From Clostridium sp. (GTDB lineage Bacteria; Bacillota; Clostridia; Lachnospirales; Lachnospiraceae): 64,000 nucleotides of DNA. Location of the stretch: assembly GCA_023664385.1 (NCBI GenBank), contig JAMPFU010000003.1, positions 16,538-80,537 of the forward strand, written 5' to 3'. The notes under the pieces were generated by a model. It worked only from the letters and a program-made list of their open reading frames with translations, was not told the DNA's origin and did not search any database. Every line of letters starts with the position of its first letter. Position 1 is the stretch's first letter. Positions 45,938 through 54,364 of the stretch are shown here, one piece after another. Position numbers and translations under genes: made by a program.

Positions 45938-45999
45938 ATCGTATTATACAACATCATAAGCAAGGTGTTTTAAAAATACATCGCTTTACAATTGCCTGA

Positions 46000-46998
46000 T
46001 TAATTACACGAAAGTCTTTGCCATACACAAGTATTAACTGCATACAGTACGGGAATTAATATTACCGCATTTAGGGCTGTAATACTATTACGACTGCACA
46101 GCATAAAATCCTTATCTAAATTTACACTGTATATCCATGCAAAAAGCTTTGAGCTTATCATTTCCTTTAACGTAAGTGGAACTAATATTGTAAACAAACT
46201 TAAAAACACTCCTGTTTGAAGTCGTTTTACAAGCATTCCAATCAGACATATCACAAACATTGTTACCACGTTCCATAAGACATGAAGTGCACCCCTAAGT
46301 AAAATGTACTCTCCCACGGATATACTCCACCTCAATTTTGAAAATTCATTCATGCTTCTTATGGGAAGGGACAGAACCTTTAAATTCCCCGAAAAGATGA
46401 CATACAGATATTCTATTGCCAAAAACATGACAGAAACAAATACGGCAATACACATAAGCACATTTTGCTTCGTAATTATATATTCGGTACCTCCCCTATA
46501 TGAGGCTTTTATAACCGCATGCCTTTTTTCATGAAAATCAACTGTCACGGAATAAATCGCAATGACAGCCAAGAGAAATATCTCAAGATAATTCACCCTG
46601 CTGTTTTTTAAAAAATCCTGCATGGCAAGGTCATTATAAAAAATGCAGTCCTTGTTATTTTGTATTGCAACCATGTTCAAATATCTGTCATATACCATTC
46701 CCCATGCTATTTCATGCTGAAATGCATATTGTAGCTTATCAAAATCACTCCATGCTTCGGGATTAGAGTTACTCTGTTCAATAACAAGATTTACACGCTG
46801 ATATTCCTCCAATATATATGTTTCCTTTTCCTCGTTTAATGGTCCAGCCAAAATTTTAATGTACTCATTATAAAAACCCCGAACACTAGCATCAATTTTA
46901 GAATGGTTAAATGTCAATATGAAAAAATATATAATCCCAAACAGGCAGACTAAAATAAAAAGCACGTCCATATATTTTTTTAATTCAAATTTAAACAC
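46000..46998 (-). CDS. ABC-2 type permease, second
   Basis: A 332-aa protein: one N-terminal helix (FILVCLFGIIYFFILTF), an extracytoplasmic loop of about 110 residues, then a five-helix block, the layout of ABC-2 permeases that export peptides or mediate lipoprotein-linked resistance. Starts 0 bp after the ATPase stop. The related permease at 47804-49147 has the same topology, so the transporter is probably a heterodimer. Confidence 0.8.
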   Translation of the reverse strand: MFKFELKKYMDVLFILVCLFGIIYFFILTFNHSKIDASVRGFYNEYIKILAGPLNEEKETYILEEYQRVNLVIEQSNSNPEAWSDFDKLQYAFQHEIAWGMVYDRYLNMVAIQNNKDCIFYNDLAMQDFLKNSRVNYLEIFLLAVIAIYSVTVDFHEKRHAVIKASYRGGTEYIITKQNVLMCIAVFVSVMFLAIEYLYVIFSGNLKVLSLPIRSMNEFSKLRWSISVGEYILLRGALHVLWNVVTMFVICLIGMLVKRLQTGVFLSLFTILVPLTLKEMISSKLFAWIYSVNLDKDFMLCSRNSITALNAVILIPVLYAVNTCVWQRLSCN

Positions 46999-47862
46999 TT
47001 AATCATCACTCCCAAAATAATACATGTAAACATCCTCCAGCGTAGGATAAACAGGCTGTGCTTCTTCCTTTGGTCTTTCATCTCCTATGATTCTGACCCT
47101 GACGTGTTCTCTGTCTAAATTTATCGTATTGACAACCTTATATTTTTCCGTATATCCAAGTACATCCTCATTTTTTACATCCAAGGACCATATGCAATTC
47201 TTCTTTTTTTCAATGAGCCTGTCGTATTTATCCTGCTCAAGCAATCTGCCCTTATCCATTAACACTATGTTATCCGCAATATGCTCCACATCAGAAACAA
47301 TATGTGTGGATATTATTATTATGGTTTCATATTTTATTTTGCTCACAATGCTTCTAAACCGTATACGTTCCTTTGGATCAAGCCCTGCTGTCGGTTCATC
47401 CATAACAATCAGCTTAGGTTTATTCAATAGTGCCACAGCAATTGCCATACGTTTTTTCATTCCTCCCGAATATTCCCTAACCTTCTTATCTGCGACGTCA
47501 AGCAGATGAACAAGCTCTAGAAGTTCATTTATCCGCTCCCTTGAAGCATCTACAGCCTTCAATTTTGCAAAATAAGAAAGAAGCTCTCTGCCCGTATAAA
47601 AGGGATACAGTCCCGGATACTGAGGAAGATATCCTAATATTTTTCTGTACTCTTTCCCCATTTTATATATATTTTTACCATCAAACAAAGTCTCACCACT
47701 ACTCGGTTTCATAAGCGTTGTAACTATGTTCATAAGCGTTGTTTTTCCTGCACCGTTGGGACCAAGCAGTCCGTAAATACCATTCTCAAAAGTTGCGCTA
47801 TAATCACGCAAGGCCTCTGTTTTTCCATATTTTTTTGATATATTTAATAATTCCAGCTTCAC
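46999..47862 (-). CDS. ABC transporter ATP-binding protein
   Basis: A 287-aa ATPase with Walker A GLLGPNGAGKTT, Q-loop GYLPQYPGLYPFYTG, signature YSGGMKKRMAIA, Walker B KLIVMDEPTAGLDP and switch His in IISTHIVSD. The start is GTG at 47862 with AAGGGGGTG 5 bp before, and overlaps the upstream permease gene by 59 bp. It sits between two permease genes in the operon secreted protein-lipoprotein-permease-ATPase-permease. Confidence 0.92.
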   Translation of the reverse strand: MKLELLNISKKYGKTEALRDYSATFENGIYGLLGPNGAGKTTLMNIVTTLMKPSSGETLFDGKNIYKMGKEYRKILGYLPQYPGLYPFYTGRELLSYFAKLKAVDASRERINELLELVHLLDVADKKVREYSGGMKKRMAIAVALLNKPKLIVMDEPTAGLDPKERIRFRSIVSKIKYETIIIISTHIVSDVEHIADNIVLMDKGRLLEQDKYDRLIEKKKNCIWSLDVKNEDVLGYTEKYKVVNTINLDREHVRVRIIGDERPKEEAQPVYPTLEDVYMYYFGSDD

Positions 47863-49147
47863 TTATGCACCCCCTTCTGCAATACAGGCATGAATTTATA
47901 ATTAAAACAGCAGCAATTAACAGCCACGCAAATGTAAGCGCAAAGCAAAGTCTTTTTACAGGCGTGCCAAATAAATTGATTGCATCATATGACCTTATAT
48001 AATCCTGAAACCATAATAATGATATTGGCGAATATGTTTTTAACCATATGAATATTTTATCTAAAAAAATGGATTTTTGTTCGTACGGATATAAATCCAT
48101 TTGCGCCGTATATATTGTAAATTGCAGCAAACCAACATTCGCAAGCACAGACGCAACGATTGACGCCAAAGCATTTCTAAGCCATACAGCCATCCATGCA
48201 CTTATGTTTGCCACAAAATAAAGCGCAGTGAATTTCATAAAGAATGCCAAGAGAACATACTGTCCAAAGGTAATGTCAAAGGGACAAAACTGCGCTATGG
48301 CTCCATTCGGAAAAAAATATACCAACTGAACAGGTTGACTCAGTGCCCCAAGAAATCCGCCAAACCTCCATCCCATTATGACAGCGTCAATCACGCAGCT
48401 TAGCAGCGTAAGAAACAGTGTCGCCGTAAAAACAATTTTATTTTTCAAAACGAAAAAAAATAACCTGCCCTTATATGCCGTATAAGTAAGCTGATACATT
48501 CCACCCTCATATTCATTTGTAAAATAAATCGAAATGATACAGCATAAAAATAAAATCAAAAGCTGATAATTAAATTGATTTATTCCCTCCGACTCACTCC
48601 AGCAGTACATATAAGCTCCCCGGGTATTTACCAATTTAAGCTCTGTATTATCCCGTATATGTGTATAGGCGGAAATTACGGCATCTGCTTCCTTGTCCTT
48701 ATACGGGTCACGGTATTTACCAAGGTATTTATTGTTTTCCTTTACCTGCTGCGCATTATAAATCACATCGCTTAAGCTTTCCTTAAAATCCCCTAGGTAT
48801 CTCATAGTGGAAAGAAGCGTCTCATAAAGCCATTTATCGTATTTTTTTGCAGGTCCGAATCGTCCTGTCTCTTCACCTTCGCTGTCCGTTCCCTCATAAA
48901 GGCTGTCGGATACCAAAAGCATCTCCTTATATTTTTCTTCGGAAAACTGAATTCCGGCATGCATGTACAACAATTTATTTTCATATTTTGTCATATCACG
49001 ACCATCACCGGCTTCTATCCCCTTTTTGTACTTATTTAATAACCCCGTATTATTTATTGAATTCAGGAGCATGCACATTATAATTAAAATAACGGATATA
49101 CCAATTCCCTTTATTTTAAAAAACTTTTTAAGCTCTAAAAAAAACAA
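47804..49147 (-). CDS. ABC-2 type permease, first
   Basis: A 447-aa membrane protein: one N-terminal helix (IGISVILIIMCMLLNSI), a large extracytoplasmic domain (residues about 30-190), then six or more helices (from LLILFLCCIISIYFTNEYEGG). The FTNEYEGGMYQL motif after the second helix is the signature of ABC-2 permeases of the bacteriocin-resistance type. It starts 5 bp after the lipoprotein gene. Confidence 0.85.
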   Translation of the reverse strand: MFFLELKKFFKIKGIGISVILIIMCMLLNSINNTGLLNKYKKGIEAGDGRDMTKYENKLLYMHAGIQFSEEKYKEMLLVSDSLYEGTDSEGEETGRFGPAKKYDKWLYETLLSTMRYLGDFKESLSDVIYNAQQVKENNKYLGKYRDPYKDKEADAVISAYTHIRDNTELKLVNTRGAYMYCWSESEGINQFNYQLLILFLCCIISIYFTNEYEGGMYQLTYTAYKGRLFFFVLKNKIVFTATLFLTLLSCVIDAVIMGWRFGGFLGALSQPVQLVYFFPNGAIAQFCPFDITFGQYVLLAFFMKFTALYFVANISAWMAVWLRNALASIVASVLANVGLLQFTIYTAQMDLYPYEQKSIFLDKIFIWLKTYSPISLLWFQDYIRSYDAINLFGTPVKRLCFALTFAWLLIAAVLIINSCLYCRRGCISEAGIIKYIKKIWKNRGLA

Positions 49148-49152
49148 TCACA

Positions 49153-51156
49153 TCAATCCTTTTTTTGAATTATCTGCGTCTGGCGAAAATTTAACATTCC
49201 CGTTTGATAATCGTATACCAAAAATTTGGCTATATGCTTCTCATTATCATCCACAATATCATTTATATCCATCTCAAATACAACGGTATCCTTTTCCGAA
49301 ATAATATTACATGTCAGGCAGTATTCTTCTCCATAAAACAAAACAGGCTTATCGTCAACAAGCAGATATATATCGTATTTTCCGCTATTACCGCAAAACA
49401 AACCATAACACGGTGTATTTTCGTCAAATATGATATTCCAGCGTTCCCGCTGCACCCCTATAGGAATACGGTCCGAAATCACAGCAAAGCCATCCGACCT
49501 CCAACCACTAATGACATCCTCAATATTTTGTCTTTTTTCCTCTGTTTCACATGTATAAATATCTCTGAAAATGGAATTTCCATCCATTTCTGGTGTTTTC
49601 TTTTCCTCCAGCCGGTATCCGTCTACCGTCTTATATATAAATTTATCTGAGCTTACCATTTCATTATGCCAACTAAACGCTTCAAAATCATTTTCTATCA
49701 TTGAATCAGAGAAATACGTTCCAATTATTACCTCATTGGCATAGGAGGAATTACCGATTGTAAACGCAATCTCAGCGCTCATATTCTCTTTATTTTTATA
49801 TGGAATCGAATTGATAAGCCTTTCCTCATTTCCGTTTACGGATAGGGGCTGAAAAATGCCGCCGCACAAAGCAAAAATGTATATTTCTCCCTCCTCGGGA
49901 TACCCCTCCACTTCCACATAATATTGATATATTGTTTTCTGTTCGCTGCCATCAGCCTTAAAAGGTACATTATTCTGAATAATTAACGTTGTATTTCCCG
50001 TAAGCTCGTCTGTGCTATAGGAATAAAAGCCTGCTGCCATGGAAGCACTTTTTTCCACAATCGGGAGTTCTTCATGGTTTGCCTCCCCGATTGCTTCGTT
50101 CTCTTGTTCAGCTTCCACATGATTCCCGTTTTGAGCAAGCATATATGTATTCCATGTTTTATTATCCATATCATATCTGTAAACAGAATTTCCCTCCTCA
50201 AACTGTCCTATATCAAGCAAATATAACGCCTTATCCCTTACAAATGCCCGCATATTCGGGTTCAGCGGGGCATCATTCAGCTTTTCCCTGTCCTCGCCAT
50301 CCGTATTACAGGAATACAAATCACAAAAGGAATACTGTTTTTTAACAGCGTCCAAATCCGTATGCATATAATAAAGCTTTTCCCCTGCCGCTCCTAACAT
50401 AATACATTTTTTATTTCTCTCCGTCAGAAAAACCTCAATATTGTTATCCCTGTCAATGCTGTACACAGAGCCGCCATCCGTATTGCAATACAAAATGCCA
50501 TTGCTACAGCAGCATGGATACATTAATTTTGTATCAGTGATTACATTACTTTCCATTGTAGCCGTGTCAACCTTGAAAATTCCGCTTGCGCTGTCGTAAT
50601 AGTATACATTTTTATCATCCCCGCATACCATAGAGGATATCGCATATACCTTTTCACCTGTATCTAAATTATATATACAGCTTCCATCCTGACATAAAAC
50701 ATATATCATGTTGTCGGAAACAGGCATGACGCCTTCAATTTTGACCGACTTATCCAAGGATATTCCATTGCTTCCTGTATCAAACACAGCTATCAGACTT
50801 TTTTTTCCCGTATCATCCAATTCATACAGGCTTGTGCCTTCCGTATAAAAAATCATGTCATTTCCCGGAAAAAGTCTTTCCTTGTACATAAATTCTACGC
50901 AATCTGAGCTCTTATGGCTGCATCCCGGAGTCTCGCAAATTCCTATGACCTTTCCTGATATTTTATTGATTTTAAAACCTCCAAAATAAATATAGGTGTC
51001 ATCCTCAAAAAATCCCGATGTATACGCTCCTGCATATGCCCCCTGTGTTATATCTCCGTATCCACCAAGAAAATTTTTTTTATCAGATTTTCTGTCACAT
51101 GCAGCAAGAGAAATAAAAAGTACAAGACCCAATACCGTAAGCAAATACTTTTTCAT
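49153..51156 (-). CDS. Large lipoprotein
   Basis: A 667-aa protein with a lipoprotein signal (MKKYLLTVLGLVLFISLAAC, lipid-modified Cys20). Most of the mature part has short blades with DGxS and YDMDxxx segments (for example SGIFKVDTATMES and SVYSIDRDNNIEV), suggesting a beta-propeller, as in DUF5050-like surface proteins. The extracellular position and the operon with an exporter and a small secreted protein suggest that it binds a peptide or the transported substrate, which is inference. Confidence 0.78.
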   Translation of the reverse strand: MKKYLLTVLGLVLFISLAACDRKSDKKNFLGGYGDITQGAYAGAYTSGFFEDDTYIYFGGFKINKISGKVIGICETPGCSHKSSDCVEFMYKERLFPGNDMIFYTEGTSLYELDDTGKKSLIAVFDTGSNGISLDKSVKIEGVMPVSDNMIYVLCQDGSCIYNLDTGEKVYAISSMVCGDDKNVYYYDSASGIFKVDTATMESNVITDTKLMYPCCCSNGILYCNTDGGSVYSIDRDNNIEVFLTERNKKCIMLGAAGEKLYYMHTDLDAVKKQYSFCDLYSCNTDGEDREKLNDAPLNPNMRAFVRDKALYLLDIGQFEEGNSVYRYDMDNKTWNTYMLAQNGNHVEAEQENEAIGEANHEELPIVEKSASMAAGFYSYSTDELTGNTTLIIQNNVPFKADGSEQKTIYQYYVEVEGYPEEGEIYIFALCGGIFQPLSVNGNEERLINSIPYKNKENMSAEIAFTIGNSSYANEVIIGTYFSDSMIENDFEAFSWHNEMVSSDKFIYKTVDGYRLEEKKTPEMDGNSIFRDIYTCETEEKRQNIEDVISGWRSDGFAVISDRIPIGVQRERWNIIFDENTPCYGLFCGNSGKYDIYLLVDDKPVLFYGEEYCLTCNIISEKDTVVFEMDINDIVDDNEKHIAKFLVYDYQTGMLNFRQTQIIQKKD

Positions 51157-51231
51157 AAATGTTGTCCTTTCATGTTGAAATATGTCAGAGATACAATAAA
51201 CACATATTTATATCTCTGACATACATATTAT

Positions 51232-51642
51232 TTATTGTCTAGTGCTACTGAATGTATATTTTTGTCCCGAGCTTGATACAACCGAATAAAAAAAATATCC
51301 CTTCGTAGTATAAGCATTACTTACAAAAACAGGGGTTTGTAATGACAGAGACTTCGAGTTTCGTGCGATTCCTGAAATTGGATCCTTATCAGAGCCTGAA
51401 CCTGATTTTAGCTTTACGTATTCATATAATTCGTTAGACGTTGCACTTGCCTTTAGCACCAATTCATAATATCCGGACGGTCCTCCTGCACCATAATATG
51501 TAATGCTCCCTGTATATGTAACACCTTCATATGTTGCACTTGTCACATCCATTGCATTTGTTTTTATGTTATACATACAAATAAATAATAACAACATGGA
51601 AAAAATCATTGCTATCGCCTTAGTTTTTTGTTTTTTCATCAT
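51232..51642 (-). CDS. Small secreted protein
   Basis: About 136 aa from ATG 51642 (GGAGGGC before it). It has a signal peptide (AIAMIFSMLLLFICMYNIKTNA) and a mature part of about 105 residues, rich in Ser, Thr, Tyr and Gly, with alternating strands suggesting a beta-sandwich. No cysteines in the mature part. No family is recognised. It is first in an operon with a lipoprotein and an ABC transporter, a layout similar to Sec-exported bacteriocins of the lactococcin 972 type, although no sequence match is claimed. Confidence 0.72.
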   Translation of the reverse strand: MMKKQKTKAIAMIFSMLLLFICMYNIKTNAMDVTSATYEGVTYTGSITYYGAGGPSGYYELVLKASATSNELYEYVKLKSGSGSDKDPISGIARNSKSLSLQTPVFVSNAYTTKGYFFYSVVSSSGQKYTFSSTRQ

Positions 51643-51657
51643 AAATAAGCCCTCCAT

Positions 51658-52095
51658 AAATTTTCTTTGTCAATTGTCAACCGTTGCATTTTTACAGTTT
51701 CATTTTAATCTATTTATTTTTCAATTTACTTTAACTGAAACGACATATTGTAGCATTTTTTATTATTTTTAATATATAAATAAATCTTCTCTCACTGTAA
51801 GGATCTGTCATGGATGCAAAATACATATGAAATTTGCTTCCAAAATGCCGGAAAGCCTTGTAATGATTTCACCGTCCTTTCCAATTTAATTCTATCAAAC
51901 AATCCTCGTTTCATACACGACAGCTTCACATTCAGCCATCTATCAAATTAACCTATAAATTTATTATATCATACATTTTCCACATAGTCTATAAGTTCAT
52001 TGTACCAGTGTTAAGTTCATTGTACCAGTTCAGTACATTTTTTACCATATATTTCCCCTATTACATCTATCATATCAATTAAGAAATTTTACATT
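51658..52095. other. Gene-free region with short direct repeats
   Basis: 437 bp, AT-rich. No credible reading frame was found. It presumably holds the promoter of the secreted-protein operon. AAGTTCATTGTACCAGT occurs twice (51993-52009, 52013-52029) with a 20-bp period, possibly a relic of a mobile-element end. Confidence 0.5.
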
Positions 52096-52335
52096 TTATA
52101 TGTAAATCACGAAGTATAACTTTTTATGCACAAGGCATAAAAATATGACAGTGCTTAAAATAGCTGCAATATCGTGTTTGGCATTAACACCAATTAACAC
52201 AAGGATAAGTGCAATTAAAAAGCTTGCCATTCTCATTGTTGAAATGGTAGATATGCTCCTCGCAAGACTGCTTTGTTCCTCTTTGAAACGAGCTGCTAAG
52301 CTGCTGTAATATTTATATTCCTGTTCCATCTGCAT
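52096..52335 (-). pseudogene. Truncated 5' copy of the mutS-like gene
   Basis: A 79-codon frame starting MQMEQEYKYYSSLAARFK, matching residues 1-62 of the mutS-like gene at 43488-45293 with a few substitutions, then diverging at about 52155 into unrelated sequence. It lacks the whole ATPase domain. It lies beside the copy of the small membrane-protein gene, so it was duplicated with it. Confidence 0.8.
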
Positions 52336-52690
52336 ATAATATATATGAAAAAGGAGATTTAGACATGGGAAAATTAGTAAAGGGACTTGTAAAATTTACT
52401 GTAGCTGCCGCAGCAGTAGGCGGAATCTGCTACGCATTTAAGGATCAGATTAAGGAATCTAAGGTTTATAAGGAACACAACGTGGATGAAAAGCTCAAGA
52501 AGGTCACAACTGCAATAAAGGAAAAATTCCCAAAGACAAACGAGGAGGATATCGTTGATGAAGATGAAATATTCTTTGAGGACTCCGAGCCTGGCGAAAG
52601 GGATTATGTTACATTAGAGCAGGAGGGCGAGGCTGCTTCTGAGGCGGACAGCGCCGAGACGGAAGCTGCCGAGGCATGGCATAAAGCTTG
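52150..52690. repeat. Segmental duplication of 45.08-45.85 kb
   Basis: Two blocks match the original: the 5' end of the mutS-like gene (about 52150-52340) and the small membrane-protein gene with its ribosome site (52340-52690, about 6840 bp from the original). The ~195 bp between the blocks (45305-45500), including the promoter palindrome, is missing. Identity of the second block is nearly complete, with only a few substitutions. The 6.2-kb transporter operon lies between the two copies. Confidence 0.8.
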
Positions 52691-52691
52691 A
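52365..52691 (+). CDS. Small membrane-anchored protein, copy 2
   Basis: Identical to the protein at 45525-45839 through residue 104, but the stop codon TAG has become TGG, adding Trp-His-Lys-Ala before the next stop (TGA). Two silent third-position changes are visible. The ribosome site is the same but the sequence further upstream is different, so its expression may differ. Confidence 0.75.
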   Translation: MGKLVKGLVKFTVAAAAVGGICYAFKDQIKESKVYKEHNVDEKLKKVTTAIKEKFPKTNEEDIVDEDEIFFEDSEPGERDYVTLEQEGEAASEADSAETEAAEAWHKA

Positions 52692-52701
52692 AAACAAATT
52701 A

Positions 52702-52730
52702 GGAGGCTGTCGCTGGCAGCCTCCATTTTT
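52702..52730 (+). terminator. Terminator of small protein copy 2
   Basis: GGAGGCTG pairs with CAGCCTCC over a 7-base loop and is followed by ATTTTTATT. Confidence 0.8.
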
Positions 52731-52834
52731 ATTATTACTTATAGTGTACTTTTCCAAGTTTTTCATCGTAGGAATTATGGGAATGTATCTGTACCACCAT
52801 TTGGTACAAAACTTCTAAGCCTCTCCTGCCCGTT

Positions 52835-53059
52835 TTAAACCCTTATTCCTTTACCCTCATGAGAATGACTTTGGGCATATGCAGTTGCTTCCTTACTAAT
52901 CTGCTCTAAGTCCATCTTATCAAAATACTCCCTCCGCCAGATTGTATAATCAAAGCTGTCCCTCTTAATCATAGCCACAAAGCGTTCTGCATCAACAATT
53001 CCAAGTTTTTCAATCAAACAAGCAAAACCTGTATCCATAATTTCTACTGTGCTATTCAT
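52835..53059 (-). CDS. Small protein downstream of PIN toxin
   Basis: A 74-aa soluble protein (MNSTVEIMDTGFACLIEKLG and ending AQSHSHEGKGIRV). No family is firmly recognised. Its ATG overlaps the stop of the PIN gene (TAATG), so it is translated with it. It may be a partner, but this is inferred from position only. Confidence 0.6.
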   Translation of the reverse strand: MNSTVEIMDTGFACLIEKLGIVDAERFVAMIKRDSFDYTIWRREYFDKMDLEQISKEATAYAQSHSHEGKGIRV

Positions 53060-53502
53060 TATTCAACCGCCTCCATTCTTCTGATAAATTCTCCCGGTGT
53101 CACTACTTGTATTTTTTCTGTCTGATATTTAAGCAGTCGATCATCCGTAGTAATAAAATAGTCACTTCCTGCTAAAATAGCACAAGCTACATGGAGTGCA
53201 TCCATACCTTTAACACCAGTTGCCATGATGTCCTCTGCTATTTTCTTAGCCTCCTCATCTCTTTCTATCCCTACATAGTATGATTCATTTGTGCTCATAA
53301 AATCCGATATTGCCTGTCTCTTGTGGGAAAACCGATTTTTTCCGTTCTCATACTCTAGCATATAGGATGTCACAAGGTCAAGTTTACCGTCTTTTATTAT
53401 ATCCTGAATGTGTAATTTAGCCTCTGTCTCCAAGTGTATTCTAATCTGAGTCTGATCATCATATGGCCGGTTATAACAACAATTATCCAAATAAACTCTC
53501 AT
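53059..53502 (-). CDS. PIN domain protein, putative toxin
   Basis: A 147-aa PIN-fold ribonuclease. Conserved acidic residues are in VYLDNCCYNRP (Asp5), in EYENGKN, in VKGMDALHVACAI (Asp) and ITTDDRLL (Asp pair). These form the metal site of VapC-like RNases. The expected antitoxin upstream is degenerate. An overlapping 27-aa frame precedes it (TTATGA). Confidence 0.82.
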   Translation of the reverse strand: MRVYLDNCCYNRPYDDQTQIRIHLETEAKLHIQDIIKDGKLDLVTSYMLEYENGKNRFSHKRQAISDFMSTNESYYVGIERDEEAKKIAEDIMATGVKGMDALHVACAILAGSDYFITTDDRLLKYQTEKIQVVTPGEFIRRMEAVE

Positions 53503-53582
53503 AACGTCAGTTCTCCCTCCACTTCTTCCGAATAATATCCATTCTCCTGTATGGACTTCTCCGCAACGTTCATCTTATCCAT
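53499..53582 (-). CDS. 27-aa frame overlapping the PIN gene start
   Basis: Reads MDKMNVAEKSIQENGYYSEE and ends GELTL, with GTGGAGGGAGAA as an embedded ribosome site for the PIN gene and an ATGA overlap. The Glu-rich, ENGYYSEEE-type ending resembles the C-terminus of small antitoxins. It may be the surviving end of an antitoxin gene; start context is poor. Confidence 0.4.
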   Translation of the reverse strand: MDKMNVAEKSIQENGYYSEEVEGELTL

Positions 53583-53589
53583 AAAAGTT

Positions 53590-53875
53590 TTGAAAACGCT
53601 CTCTACTTGCTTTCACATCCTCAATTTCTCTAAAAATTCACTGTCTAAAGCAAGAGAAAATATCGAAACACCATTCACATCCAGATATTGTACAAATTCT
53701 TTTTTTTATTATAATCTATTCAATATCATTCATGCAACCAGTTTTCAAATAATCCTGAAACAAATCTTTGTATATTGCAGCATAACTGAACAAATATTTT
53801 TTTGCCAATAACTTCTCACATATATTTTTTTCTTCCCACGCAAAATAAATGTACGGCAATTTTTTAATTGTTTAT
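53590..53875 (-). pseudogene. Degenerate reading frames upstream of the PIN gene
   Basis: Two protein-like pieces remain on the minus strand with stops or shifts: one ends YAAIYKDLFQDYLKTGCMN (about 53720-53870) and the next contains YLDVNGVSIFSLALDSEF followed, in another frame, by EDVKASRERFQNFYG (about 53590-53700). No intact start is present. They look like the decayed antitoxin and a neighbour. The rest of 53503-53899 must contain the promoter of the cotJ genes. Confidence 0.35.
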
Positions 53876-53899
53876 TATGAAAACGAAAGGAGAACCGTT

Positions 53900-54364
53900 A
53901 TGAACAACGATAAATGCTGCTCCTGCCCTGAAAGCCTTGCCATGGCATCTGTGCCAATGCAGGAATGGTGCGAGCCTTATGACTTTGAAACAGCACTTAT
54001 GGAGGGAACAATTTTCCCTTGCCTAAACATGCCATTTTTCAAGGCTGACAAGGGCGAAAGCAACCTAAAAGCCACCTCGCTTTCAGGCACTCCCGCAGAG
54101 GCGGACAGAGAAGCAAAAATGACCGAGCTTTCAACAATAAGCTTTGCCATAAATGACCTTACGCTTTATTTGGATACACATCCTGACTGCAAGGAGGGTC
54201 TTACACTTTTTAAGGAGCTTTTAAATAAACGTCTTGATTTACTTGCAGAGTTTGCAGGTAAATTTTATCCGTTGACACAGATTTCCATGATTACAGGCAA
54301 CCCTGACAGTTGCTGCTACGACTGGGGCGAAGGTCCTATGCCTTGGGAAGGAGGTAAAATATAA
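53900..54364 (+). CDS. Spore coat CotJA-CotJB fusion protein
   Basis: About 154 aa from ATG 53900 (AAAGGAG). The N-terminal part (PMQEWCEPYDFETALMEGTI, then FPCLNMPFFK) matches CotJA. After a linker of about 25 residues, the C-terminal part (LSTISFAINDLTLYLDTHPD, then W-GEGPMPWEGG) matches CotJB. In most spore formers these are two genes. A cysteine-rich start (CCSCPES) precedes CotJA. Confidence 0.85.
   Translation: MNNDKCCSCPESLAMASVPMQEWCEPYDFETALMEGTIFPCLNMPFFKADKGESNLKATSLSGTPAEADREAKMTELSTISFAINDLTLYLDTHPDCKEGLTLFKELLNKRLDLLAEFAGKFYPLTQISMITGNPDSCCYDWGEGPMPWEGGKI

Noticed and set aside
45960-46000. Sequence resembling the uvrC-leader inverted repeat (ACAATTGCCT)
   Set aside because: Only about 10 bp match and there is no second arm, so it is not a copy of the 90-bp element.
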